Source of the DNA: an uncultured Clostridia bacterium
Lineage (GTDB): Bacteria; Bacillota; Clostridia; Christensenellales; Borkfalkiaceae
NCBI GenBank assembly: GCA_944367535.1
Contig: CALVWQ010000001.1
Span: 1 to 64,000, forward strand
DNA length: 64,000 nt
Direction: 5' to 3'
A model generated the notes under the pieces. That model did not search any database. It was not told where the DNA came from and saw nothing but the letters and a program-made list of their open reading frames with translations. The position numbers and the translations under genes were made by a program. Below are positions 8,648-15,792 of this stretch, piece by piece; the stretch's first letter is position 1; the number at the start of each line of letters is the position of its first letter.

Positions 8648-11204
8648 ACCACGTTTCTCCCGTGCCTAATTCCACCGTGAGGGCGACTTTGAGTTTGACG
8701 GCATTCTCCATTTCTTGTACCAGGAGTTTTTCGACCGTTTCCTTTTCGCTCTTCAAAGCATCGATTATAAGTTCGTCATGTACTTGTAAAATGAGTTCGG
8801 AACGAAGATTCAGTTCTTTAAGCCGCTTATGCACTCCGAGCATGGCGAGTTTAATGATGTCCGCGCTGCTGCCTTGAAGCGGCATGTTCATGGCTGCGCG
8901 TTCGCCGAAAGTGCGGAGTTTATAGTTGCCCGAGTTTATTTCTTTTATATACCGTCTTCTTCCGAGCATTGTTACGGCATACCCGTTTTTGCGTGCGAAT
9001 TCCACGTTTTTGTCCATGTAAGTTTTAACTTCCGGGTATTGCATAAAGTAGTTGTTGATGTATTCTCGCGCCCTTGCCGCGGGAATTTTGAGGTTTTTTG
9101 CGAGTCCGTATTCCGAAATTCCGTAAATAATGCCGAAATTGACGGCTTTTGCGGCGCGGCGCATTTCGGGCGTAACTTTATCGATAGGGGTCCCGAATAC
9201 TTTTGCCGCGGTTTCGGCGTGTACGTCTTTTCCGCTCTCGAATGCGGAAATAAGTCCCGCGCAGTCGGAAAACGCCGCAAGCAGTCTCAGCTCAATCTGC
9301 GAATAATCCGCGCCGACGAGAATATGTTCAAAATCGCGCGGCACGAAAAATTTTCTGAGTTCTCTGCCTTCCTCTTCGCGCACGGGTATGTTCTGTAAGT
9401 TGGGTTCTTTTGACGAAAGCCTGCCCGTAGAGGTTACCGTCTGGTTGAACGAAGTACGTATTATCCCCGTCTTTTTGTCAATCAGCGGCTTAAATCCCTC
9501 GATGTAGGTCGAATATAATTTGGAAATTCTTCGGTATTCGAGAATAAGCGGCACGATGGGGTGCGCTTCCTCGATGGCTTCGAGCACTTCGGCGGCGGTG
9601 GAATATCCGCGCTTTGATTTTTTGGATTTTCCGAGTTTCAGTTTGTCGAAAAGCACGTCGCCGAGTTGGAAGGGAGAATTTATGTTGAGCGTCGGTTCGC
9701 CCGCGTATTCGCGAATCTTTTTTTCGAGTTCGCCGAGCGTCGCACGGAATTTTTTCCCCGCCTCGCAGAGTGCCTCGTAGTCTACTTTAAACCCCGAATT
9801 TTCCATGTCGAAAAGCACGTCGGAAAGCGGGAGTTCGAGGTCTGTATAGAGTGTTTCCATCTGCTCTTCGGCAAGTTTGGTTTTTAATTCGTTATATATC
9901 TCGTAAAGAGAAAAGGCGGGGGTGTCTTCCGTTTTTCCGTACTCTGCGAGAATGTCTTTTAATTTTTCGTCTTTTCCGCTGTAATCGGCGAGATATTTTA
10001 AAATTGAAACGTCTTCGCATTGACAGTTTATTTTATGTCCCGCTTCCAAAAGCATGTGCCGCGTTTCTTTCTTGTTAAAGAGTATTAAGGTGTTTTTTCC
10101 GTTAAAAAGAGGACTTATTGCCGTCAGAACTTCGGAAAGCGCGAATCCGTCGCTTAAAAGTCCCGTGCGGACGGGAAAACGGTATTCGGTATAATCGCAG
10201 TAAAGATTTATATTTTCTTCCGAAAACACCATTGCGATTTTATCGGTTAGAGTATTTGCGGAAAAATCCGAAAGAGAATCGATTAGGACTACTTCCGCTT
10301 TTTTACTTTCTTTCTGTTCGGGAATTTTTTCGCCCGTTTCTTTGCCATTTTCGGTGAACAGTTCGGATTTGGAGTATAGAGTTTTAAATTCGAGTTCGCC
10401 GAATCTTTCTTTGACGGCGAGAGGGAAAGGCAGTGAAAACCTCAAGTTTTCAAAGTTTACTTCTATGCCGCAGTCGGTGTCGATTGTGGCGAGAGTGCGG
10501 GAGAGAAAGGCGAGTTCTTTGTTTGTTTCTACGCGCTCTTTGAGTTTGCCTTTCAATTCGTCGGTTTTTTGGTAGAGATTTTCGAGTGTCCCGTAAGTCT
10601 GCACGAGGGAAAGTGCGGTTTTTTCGCCCACTCCCGGAATTCCCGGAATATTGTCCGAAGAATCGCCCATCAGTGCTTTCAGTTCTATGACCTGCGCGGG
10701 CGTAATGCCGGTTTTTTCGTTGAAGTTCTTTAAGTCGTAAACCTCGGTTTCGGTAATTCCGCGTTTTGTAAAATGTACTTCCGTCTTTTCGTCGACCAGT
10801 TGAAAAGAATCTTTGTCGCCCGTAAAAATAAGCGTCTTTACTTTGGAATGTTTGGCGATGGTACCGATAATATCGTCAGCTTCCACGCCTTCCTTTTCGA
10901 GAGCCGTTATGTTCATGAGTTTTAAAATTTCTTTTAAAAGAGGTATCTGCGGGCGAAGTTCTTCGGGCATGGGCTTTCTTGTACCTTTGTAGTCTTTAAA
11001 CATCTTGTGGCGAAAAGTGGGCGCTTTCAAATCGAATGCAACGGCAAGATATTTCGGTTTTATGTCCGAAAGGATTTTAAACAGCATGTTCATAAACCCG
11101 TATACGGCGTTTGTGTATGTGCCATCCTTTGTGGTAAGGACGGGCATGGCGTAAAAAGCGCGGTTAATAAGGCTGTTGCCGTCTATAAGAACCAAATTTT
11201 CCAT
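8634..11204 (-). CDS. polA: DNA polymerase I
   Basis: 856 residues from MENLVLIDGNSL. The order is a 5'-3' exonuclease domain (about 1-290, with GVEADDIIGTIA and a helix-hairpin-helix GIPGVGEKTA), then a degenerate 3'-5' exonuclease-like region (about 310-470). The polymerase domain follows, with motif A VGADYSQIELRLLA, motif B RRAAKAVNFGIIYG and motif C LQVHDELII. The D-x-E of an active proofreading site is not visible where expected (IAMVFSEENINLYC), as in Bacillus-type Pol I, so proofreading is probably lost. The ATG at 11204 is preferred over one eight codons upstream because AGAGG precedes it at good spacing. Confidence 0.95.
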   Translation of the reverse strand: MENLVLIDGNSLINRAFYAMPVLTTKDGTYTNAVYGFMNMLFKILSDIKPKYLAVAFDLKAPTFRHKMFKDYKGTRKPMPEELRPQIPLLKEILKLMNITALEKEGVEADDIIGTIAKHSKVKTLIFTGDKDSFQLVDEKTEVHFTKRGITETEVYDLKNFNEKTGITPAQVIELKALMGDSSDNIPGIPGVGEKTALSLVQTYGTLENLYQKTDELKGKLKERVETNKELAFLSRTLATIDTDCGIEVNFENLRFSLPFPLAVKERFGELEFKTLYSKSELFTENGKETGEKIPEQKESKKAEVVLIDSLSDFSANTLTDKIAMVFSEENINLYCDYTEYRFPVRTGLLSDGFALSEVLTAISPLFNGKNTLILFNKKETRHMLLEAGHKINCQCEDVSILKYLADYSGKDEKLKDILAEYGKTEDTPAFSLYEIYNELKTKLAEEQMETLYTDLELPLSDVLFDMENSGFKVDYEALCEAGKKFRATLGELEKKIREYAGEPTLNINSPFQLGDVLFDKLKLGKSKKSKRGYSTAAEVLEAIEEAHPIVPLILEYRRISKLYSTYIEGFKPLIDKKTGIIRTSFNQTVTSTGRLSSKEPNLQNIPVREEEGRELRKFFVPRDFEHILVGADYSQIELRLLAAFSDCAGLISAFESGKDVHAETAAKVFGTPIDKVTPEMRRAAKAVNFGIIYGISEYGLAKNLKIPAARAREYINNYFMQYPEVKTYMDKNVEFARKNGYAVTMLGRRRYIKEINSGNYKLRTFGERAAMNMPLQGSSADIIKLAMLGVHKRLKELNLRSELILQVHDELIIDALKSEKETVEKLLVQEMENAVKLKVALTVELGTGETWYETK

Positions 11205-11349
11205 AAAAAGACCTCTAAGTGCTTGCAATAAACGAGAAATTGTGATATTATCTTACAGTAAGAGTAAAGCGTTTTTAAATAATTATAGCCCGCTCGGTAT
11301 AATTTTAACAAAAAAACGTAAAATATGCAACAAAAGTAAAATAAAAAAA

Positions 11350-11436
11350 GCCGCTGTGGTGAAACTGGCAGACGCGTCGGACTCAAAATCCGATGGTAGC
11401 GATACCGTGTCGGTTCGAGTCCGACCAGCGGCACCA
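11350..11436 (+). tRNA. tRNA-Leu (anticodon CAA)
   Basis: 87 bases including an encoded 3' CCA (11434-11436). The acceptor stem GCCGCTG pairs with CAGCGGC. The anticodon stem TCGGA/TCCGA encloses the loop CTCAAAA with anticodon CAA, reading UUG. The T-arm GGTTCGAGTCC and a class-II variable arm (GATGGTAGCGATACCGTG region) are present. It marks the left edge of an accessory-looking block and is a plausible integration site. Confidence 0.95.
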
Positions 11437-11441
11437 AATCG

Positions 11442-11500
11442 GACGAAGTCGAACACTATTGTTCAAGTAAAGGACAAGTGGGTTCGACTTTGTCTTTCTT
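11442..11500 (+). terminator. Hairpin terminator after tRNA-Leu
   Basis: A 13-bp stem with one G-U (GACGAAGTCGAAC at 11442-11454 with GTTCGACTTTGTC at 11482-11494) encloses a smaller stem (TTGTTC/GGACAA). It is followed by TTTCTTTTA. Confidence 0.7.
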
Positions 11501-11630
11501 TTACGGGAAAACAAAACTAAATATGAATAAGCAAATTTTCTTCTTTCGCTTGGGCGGTTATAGCATAGGCTTCTGCAAAAGTAAACGGGGAAAAATATGC
11601 TTAATCCCTTTCAATGCAAAATATACGAAA

Positions 11631-11664
11631 CGCCGGGTAGGTCAGACCTACTCGGCGTTTTTTT
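11631..11664 (+). terminator. Rho-independent terminator
   Basis: A 12-bp stem (CGCCGGGTAGGT with ACCTACTCGGCG, one G-U pair) with loop CAG is followed by TTTTTTT. It has no clear gene before it, only about 130 bases of sequence after the tRNA terminator, so it may end a short untranslated RNA or a decayed gene. The remainder of 11437-11828 shows nothing else I can support. Confidence 0.8.
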
Positions 11665-11828
11665 GCTTTCTTGGACTTTTTCAAAAATATTCCTACACAA
11701 TTTTTTCCTTTCGTTTTACTTTTCCGTTGACTTTTGCACGACCACCACCAAAGAACAAATTTTTTATTCCCTATGCTTTTTGCCCTGCGCCGAAAGGCGA
11801 AAATAAAATTTTATAAGGAGTTCTTAAA

Positions 11829-12101
11829 ATGTGTATCAAAGTAAAAGAAACAAATCAATGGCTTGTCGTTAAAAACGATGAGTTCAAATGGAAACCTTAC
11901 AAGGCGAATCCACTTTGTCTTGTAATAACAAAAGACAACGATGACGAATACTCACTCGGATTATATCTTCGTCAACAATCTATGTGTGCTTACCTAATGC
12001 CAATAAATAAAGGTTATTTTGAAAATCGTTGTGATTTTTCAACGCTTAAAACCTTTAACGCAGAAGAATTTATTAAAAATACGGGGATTAAATATGAATA
12101 A
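11829..12101 (+). CDS. Hypothetical small acidic protein (90 aa), AT-rich orphan
   Basis: 90 residues, with no signal peptide or membrane helix, rich in Lys, Asn, Asp and Glu and with several aromatic residues. The ribosome-binding site TAAGGAG lies eight bases before the ATG, which argues that it is a real gene. Base and codon use (AAA, GAT, TTA, CAA) is clearly more AT-rich than the conserved genes around it, suggesting transfer. Its stop overlaps the ATG of a truncated reading frame (12094). I do not recognise the family. Its place just after a tRNA gene suits a phage- or plasmid-derived remnant. Confidence 0.6.
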   Translation: MCIKVKETNQWLVVKNDEFKWKPYKANPLCLVITKDNDDEYSLGLYLRQQSMCAYLMPINKGYFENRCDFSTLKTFNAEEFIKNTGIKYE

Positions 12102-12183
12102 CTTACAAGAAATTTACAACGGTTATTTAGCCGTTGAGTTACCCCCCTTTACATATTTATATTTTAACATAGCAATTTTTTAA
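12094..12183 (+). pseudogene. Truncated remnant of a second small gene
   Basis: A 29-codon frame starting MNNLQEIYNGYLAVEL that begins inside the last codons of the 90-aa gene (ATGAATAA overlap), the arrangement of a translationally coupled pair. After a CCCCCC run the sequence turns into AT-rich non-coding DNA and stops, so the gene looks cut off by deletion. The function is unknown. Confidence 0.35.
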
Positions 12184-12189
12184 TCTTGT

Positions 12190-12248
12190 TTTTTACGGAA
12201 GATTTTGATTATTGTGATTTTTTCTCCGTAAAAAAAACTTTTTTTTGA
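12190..12248 (+). terminator. Possible terminator hairpin
   Basis: TTTTTACGGA at 12190-12199 pairs with TCCGTAAAAA at 12225-12234 across a 25-base AT-rich loop, followed by CTTTTTTTT. The large loop makes it weaker than the other terminators listed. Confidence 0.4.
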
Positions 12249-12265
12249 TAGTCAACCGATTGAAT

Positions 12266-12293
12266 TTGACAGTTTACGTTTTTTTTGTATAAT
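12266..12293 (+). promoter_or_regulatory. Sigma-A promoter for the 907-aa membrane protein
   Basis: TTGACA at 12266-12271 and TATAAT at 12288-12293 with a 16-base spacer. Both hexamers are perfect. Transcription would start near 12300, about 56 bases before the ATG. Confidence 0.8.
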
Positions 12294-12355
12294 AAATATA
12301 GAGAATATCATATAAGTGTTTGTAAGGTAAAATCTTTTTTTGAGGAGAAAGGTTA

Positions 12356-15079
12356 ATGTTCGGATCTATAATGGTGGTCGTTGCGGAAGTTCTGGGCTGT
12401 GCAATTCTGCTGTATGTACTGGCAGGATTCATAGTGTCTTTCCAAAGACTGTTACCTATTCTTGCAATAGGCGCGGCGATAGGCAACGTATTTATAACGC
12501 GTTACGTAGGGCAAAGAGTGAATATGTCGGGAGGGGTGGATCCCTTATTGTTTTTGCCGATAGCAATGTCGCTGCTTACCCATCTGTTTTATCAGGGGCG
12601 CGGATATATGGACCCGAGAATTCACGAAAATCTTTTTCAGCTTGTAAGCGTGTCGAGAAAGTGGGAGTCGATGTTTGCCGACGAAGATACTTACGAGCTT
12701 CACTTTTCACGAGTGGAAACGGGCGGATTTATAGAGAACACCGTTTTTCTCGGGATATTGTATTTTTGCTTTTATTATTTTCTGGTTTTCGGCACGGATA
12801 ACGGCGTAGGTTGGGCGCTTACTCCCGCGATATACATATCGGTAATGTCGGTATTCGACTTGCTTGCCTCATTCGGAATTATGTTTCCCGATTTTATAAC
12901 GAGATTTCTCTCGATTATCGTGGGGCTTATTGCTATAACCGTCGGTTTACTGAGCACGCTGATTAAAAGCGAAAATCTTTATCCATATCTGGTAAACGAA
13001 AAAAATTATAATATATGTCTGGATCTTGTGGATATAGATCTGTCCGAAAGTTACAATGCCACATACGTTCTGTCGCGGCAGGACAATGAAACAGAATATC
13101 GGTTTACATACGACAGCGATTTGGACGCGGGCGGCTATGATGTCGTTATCTCCGATGTCGCCGGTATACAGCGACAAGACCTCTTAGTTAAGGAACCCAA
13201 CTTTAACGATAAGCGCGTATGGCTTTCAAGTATCCCCGAGGCTTCAGGAAGCGGCGCAAGCACTTTTCAGTTTGTGGACTTTGTGGAAGAAACGGGCGGA
13301 ATATTAAGGTATTCGTATCCGATAGCCGATGCCAAAACGTGGACGGACCAATTGCTCGAACTCGGAAATCTGACAAGCGAATATTTTTTCAATTCAAACG
13401 TGTACGTTGATAAACAGGACGATTATTATAAAGTAACGTTTAATTACTACTCGGGAAACGTAATGTCTGACGTTGTTTACGGAGTATCGTATATATTTTT
13501 ATACGATGAAAATTATACCCCCGTGGAATTTGTTTCGTTACGCGTTTTCGACAATCGCACAGGGCACGAGATGTCTTATTCTCCTATTAAAGACGGTGAA
13601 GAAACCACGTTAGACGAATATATAAACTCCGACAATTCGGTAAACGGTTACGTTTACAATGCGGACCAGGTTGTAAATTCTATTGTCAGTCTGAACGGAT
13701 TGGGACCAGTTTTACTCGGCGATACTTATACTTCGTTATTGACTCCGTCTCAGTTTGACTTGCTTTTGGAGAATAATATATCCGATTTGATTCCCGGCGG
13801 CTCACAACTTGTAGCAGATCACGACTTTGATTATCTGGAGGAACGTACTTACGTTTTTTATGTGCACGATGCCCAGTCGAAAACAACATTTCAAACAAGC
13901 AAACACTATGTGTCTAACGCAATAAGCCAATACGAATCACGGATACAAGCAGACCCCTCTTATGATAAGATACCTTTATACACATTAAAAGTGTATGGCA
14001 ACGCAGTTTTCGGAATAGAGAGAGACGGTCAATACTATATGGCAGAATATAACAATCCTTTATTAAACTATGATCATGAATATTCGTTTGCTTTAACCGA
14101 TTATATTTATACGGGCGATTCGAGCGATGATTATGCAATCGAAAATATGTTTTCCAATATTAAGACGGTCAGCGGTTTAGTCGTCGACAAGGAAAATAAA
14201 AAGATTTCGTTTACAGCCAACTCATCTTACGGAAAAAATTTATCGTATGAAATCGAATACACTTCCTTGGACAACGGTCTCGGTTTTAAGCCGTCAAAAT
14301 ACACCTGCACAGACATAACATCATCTTCATATTCGAGATGTTTAACCGTCTATGAATACGAAAATTACGACTTATCGTCAAACGAGAACAAAGAGTTGGA
14401 AGCGATTCGTTTTAAAAGTATGTTTATGACCGATGAAAATTTCGAAAAGTGCAGTTCGTTGGTGAATCTGAACTTTTCGGGCAATTATATGGCATATTAC
14501 GTGGACGATTACAATTACCCCGAAGAGCAGCCGAGCGATTATTTTGTTTACGACGGGGATTTGGACGTAGGAGGACATTATAAGATAGTAGACGGCGAAA
14601 AGCAACTGTATAAACTGGCGATAAAAGAACCGAACTTCAACGGTACACGAGTCTGGCTTGAACGCAGCGCCGCTGACCCGAACGTTTTCGAATGTACGGG
14701 AAAAGCGACGGAGTATGTATTTTCCAACGAGGTAAATTTCTTCAAATACAGCTTAACTCCCAATAATCGATATTGCCGACTTGAGTATTATCCGTTTGAC
14801 GAAACTCTTTTCTCGCCTTACAACGATATAGAAATAACGGAGTTGGAAAACGGCAATTACCTGGTGAGTATTGAAGAAGACGGGCGAGTATATAACTACG
14901 CTTATGCTTTTGAGTTAGATAAAAATTATAATGTAGTAAGGTTTGACAGTTTTTGTTTCATCGAGGGGTACAGGTACTACTATAAACCGCTCGAAAACAC
15001 AGAGGTGTTTGAAGGAATAGTCAACCCCGATCTTACCGTAAACGGATATACTTTTAGCGCGGGCGATGTGATAGCTTAG
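12356..15079 (+). CDS. Large membrane protein with a duplicated beta-rich ectodomain, function unknown
   Basis: 907 residues. The first 210 contain about six hydrophobic helices (for example residues 5-28, 32-50, 127-145 and 183-203). The rest is soluble and rich in Asp, Tyr and Ser, probably outside the cell. The segment from about residue 217 is repeated from about residue 693: YDSDLDAGGYDVV/YDGDLDVGGHYKI, KEPNFNDKRVWL/KEPNFNGTRVWL, and VNGYVYNADQVV/VNGYTFSAGDVI. The ectodomain is thus two copies of a roughly 220-residue unit around a divergent middle part. The start follows GAGGAG and the gene has its own strong promoter and terminator. I do not recognise the family. It lies directly before the CRISPR-Cas locus, but separate transcription gives no evidence of a shared role. 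Confidence 0.75.
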   Translation: MFGSIMVVVAEVLGCAILLYVLAGFIVSFQRLLPILAIGAAIGNVFITRYVGQRVNMSGGVDPLLFLPIAMSLLTHLFYQGRGYMDPRIHENLFQLVSVSRKWESMFADEDTYELHFSRVETGGFIENTVFLGILYFCFYYFLVFGTDNGVGWALTPAIYISVMSVFDLLASFGIMFPDFITRFLSIIVGLIAITVGLLSTLIKSENLYPYLVNEKNYNICLDLVDIDLSESYNATYVLSRQDNETEYRFTYDSDLDAGGYDVVISDVAGIQRQDLLVKEPNFNDKRVWLSSIPEASGSGASTFQFVDFVEETGGILRYSYPIADAKTWTDQLLELGNLTSEYFFNSNVYVDKQDDYYKVTFNYYSGNVMSDVVYGVSYIFLYDENYTPVEFVSLRVFDNRTGHEMSYSPIKDGEETTLDEYINSDNSVNGYVYNADQVVNSIVSLNGLGPVLLGDTYTSLLTPSQFDLLLENNISDLIPGGSQLVADHDFDYLEERTYVFYVHDAQSKTTFQTSKHYVSNAISQYESRIQADPSYDKIPLYTLKVYGNAVFGIERDGQYYMAEYNNPLLNYDHEYSFALTDYIYTGDSSDDYAIENMFSNIKTVSGLVVDKENKKISFTANSSYGKNLSYEIEYTSLDNGLGFKPSKYTCTDITSSSYSRCLTVYEYENYDLSSNENKELEAIRFKSMFMTDENFEKCSSLVNLNFSGNYMAYYVDDYNYPEEQPSDYFVYDGDLDVGGHYKIVDGEKQLYKLAIKEPNFNGTRVWLERSAADPNVFECTGKATEYVFSNEVNFFKYSLTPNNRYCRLEYYPFDETLFSPYNDIEITELENGNYLVSIEEDGRVYNYAYAFELDKNYNVVRFDSFCFIEGYRYYYKPLENTEVFEGIVNPDLTVNGYTFSAGDVIA

Positions 15080-15170
15080 TTTGCCGTAATATAAAAAACC
15101 TAATAAAATTTATTGAATACATAGCCTATATAAGACATAACATTTTAATAATGTGTTAAAACAAAAAAAG

Positions 15171-15196
15171 GTCCTGACGAAAGTCAGGGCTTTTTT
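15171..15196 (+). terminator. Terminator after the 907-aa gene
   Basis: GTCCTGAC, a GAAA tetraloop and GTCAGGGC are followed by TTTTTT and preceded by AAAAAAA, so it could work in both directions. In the following 15200-15430 I see only AT-rich sequence and a run of nine G at 15266-15274. Confidence 0.88.
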
Positions 15197-15433
15197 AAAC
15201 GGTCTGTTAGTTGCTTTTTACGCAGTGAAAAGTTTTGCAATAATATAAAATGCGATTGAAAATAAGGGGGGGGGAAGGTATCGGTTCACCCTGATAATAA
15301 CATATAAAAACATCGGTCAATATTTTACGAAAACGGGTTGGCGAAAAACTGAAAATCATAAAATCAAAATTCCGAGAAATACTCATAAAAAACATAAAAC
15401 GCCGTAAACGTAAGAGCGCATATAAATTCGGTA

Positions 15434-15462
15434 TTGAAAAATTTACCATATTATGGTATAAT
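15434..15462 (+). promoter_or_regulatory. Sigma-A-like promoter pointing toward cas9
   Basis: TTGAAA at 15434-15439 and a perfect TATAAT at 15457-15462, 17-base spacer. Transcription from about 15470 would cross the tracrRNA gene in antisense and reach cas9 after about 320 bases. No other gene lies between, and the space next to cas9 is filled by the tracrRNA promoter, so this is the best candidate for the cas operon promoter. A weaker local alternative is TTGATA at 15739 with CATACT at 15764. Confidence 0.55.
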
Positions 15463-15549
15463 TGTAATATCTTTTAAAAGAATTTACTCAAAAGAATGGA
15501 GAAAAAACCAAACGGAAAACGAGACAAAAAAAAGAAGCAGAAAATAAAG

Positions 15550-15740
15550 CAAAAAAGAAAGCCTCTGTAAAAACAGAGGCGAAGCTTCAAGAGGCGGGGT
15601 TTGGGTATATTACCGGGTTACCCGCGTACCTTTCGGCATAAAAGCCTTATCTTAGAAAGTCTGTTGGATATTGATAAAATTACATTATTCAATAATTATC
15701 TCTGTTGGATATTGATAAAACTACAACGACATCTAAGTTT
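15550..15740 (-). ncRNA. tracrRNA with two anti-repeat cores
   Basis: About 190 nt on the minus strand, divergent from cas9. The anti-repeat used for crRNA pairing is the complement of 15650-15684. Its 24-nt core is fully complementary to positions 12-35 of the array repeat, and after an internal bulge CUAAGAU pairs with the GUUUUAG that opens the repeat. An AAGGCUUUUAUGCCG nexus hairpin follows, then a GGUA...UACC stem-loop enclosing CGGGUAACCCG. The RNA ends in a terminator (GCCUCUG/CAGAGGC at 15561-15580 followed on the minus strand by TTTCTTTTTT). A second anti-repeat core lies upstream at 15702-15725. The RNA should pair with pre-crRNA, direct RNase III processing and load into Cas9. Confidence 0.88.
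15661..15725 (-). repeat. Tandem anti-repeat cores in the tracrRNA
   Basis: Two 24-base copies of the complement of repeat positions 12-35 lie at 15661-15684 and 15702-15725, 41 bases apart. The first is identical to the array repeat segment and the second has one difference (C for T at 15721). Only the first is followed by the lower-stem sequence and nexus. The spacing does not match the 66-base period of the array, so this is not simply an eroded array. Confidence 0.85.
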
Positions 15741-15746
15741 GATACA

Positions 15747-15775
15747 ATTGTAACATAAAAAAACATACTTGTCAA
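15747..15775 (-). promoter_or_regulatory. Promoter of the tracrRNA
   Basis: On the minus strand TTGACA (15775-15770) and TACAAT (15752-15747) with a 17-base spacer. Transcription would start near 15740. The -35 box lies only five bases from the GGGGAGG ribosome-binding site of cas9 on the other strand. Confidence 0.87.
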
Positions 15776-15792
15776 TACAGGGGAGGAAAAAA

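Noticed and set aside
11183..11437. Minus-strand frame of 84 codons over tRNA-Leu
   Set aside because: It is the well-known false frame on the antisense strand of a tRNA (VGLEPTRYRYH).
11478..11816. 112-codon frame after tRNA-Leu
   Set aside because: It runs through two terminator hairpins and has no ribosome-binding site.
15207..15449. 80-codon minus-strand frame before the CRISPR locus
   Set aside because: No ribosome-binding site, passes through the G9 tract, and its sequence is low-complexity AT-driven.
15661..15725. A second, mini CRISPR array upstream of cas9
   Set aside because: The two repeat-like cores are 41 bases apart, lack the GTTTTAG head, and lie within the tracrRNA between its promoter and terminator; they are anti-repeats.
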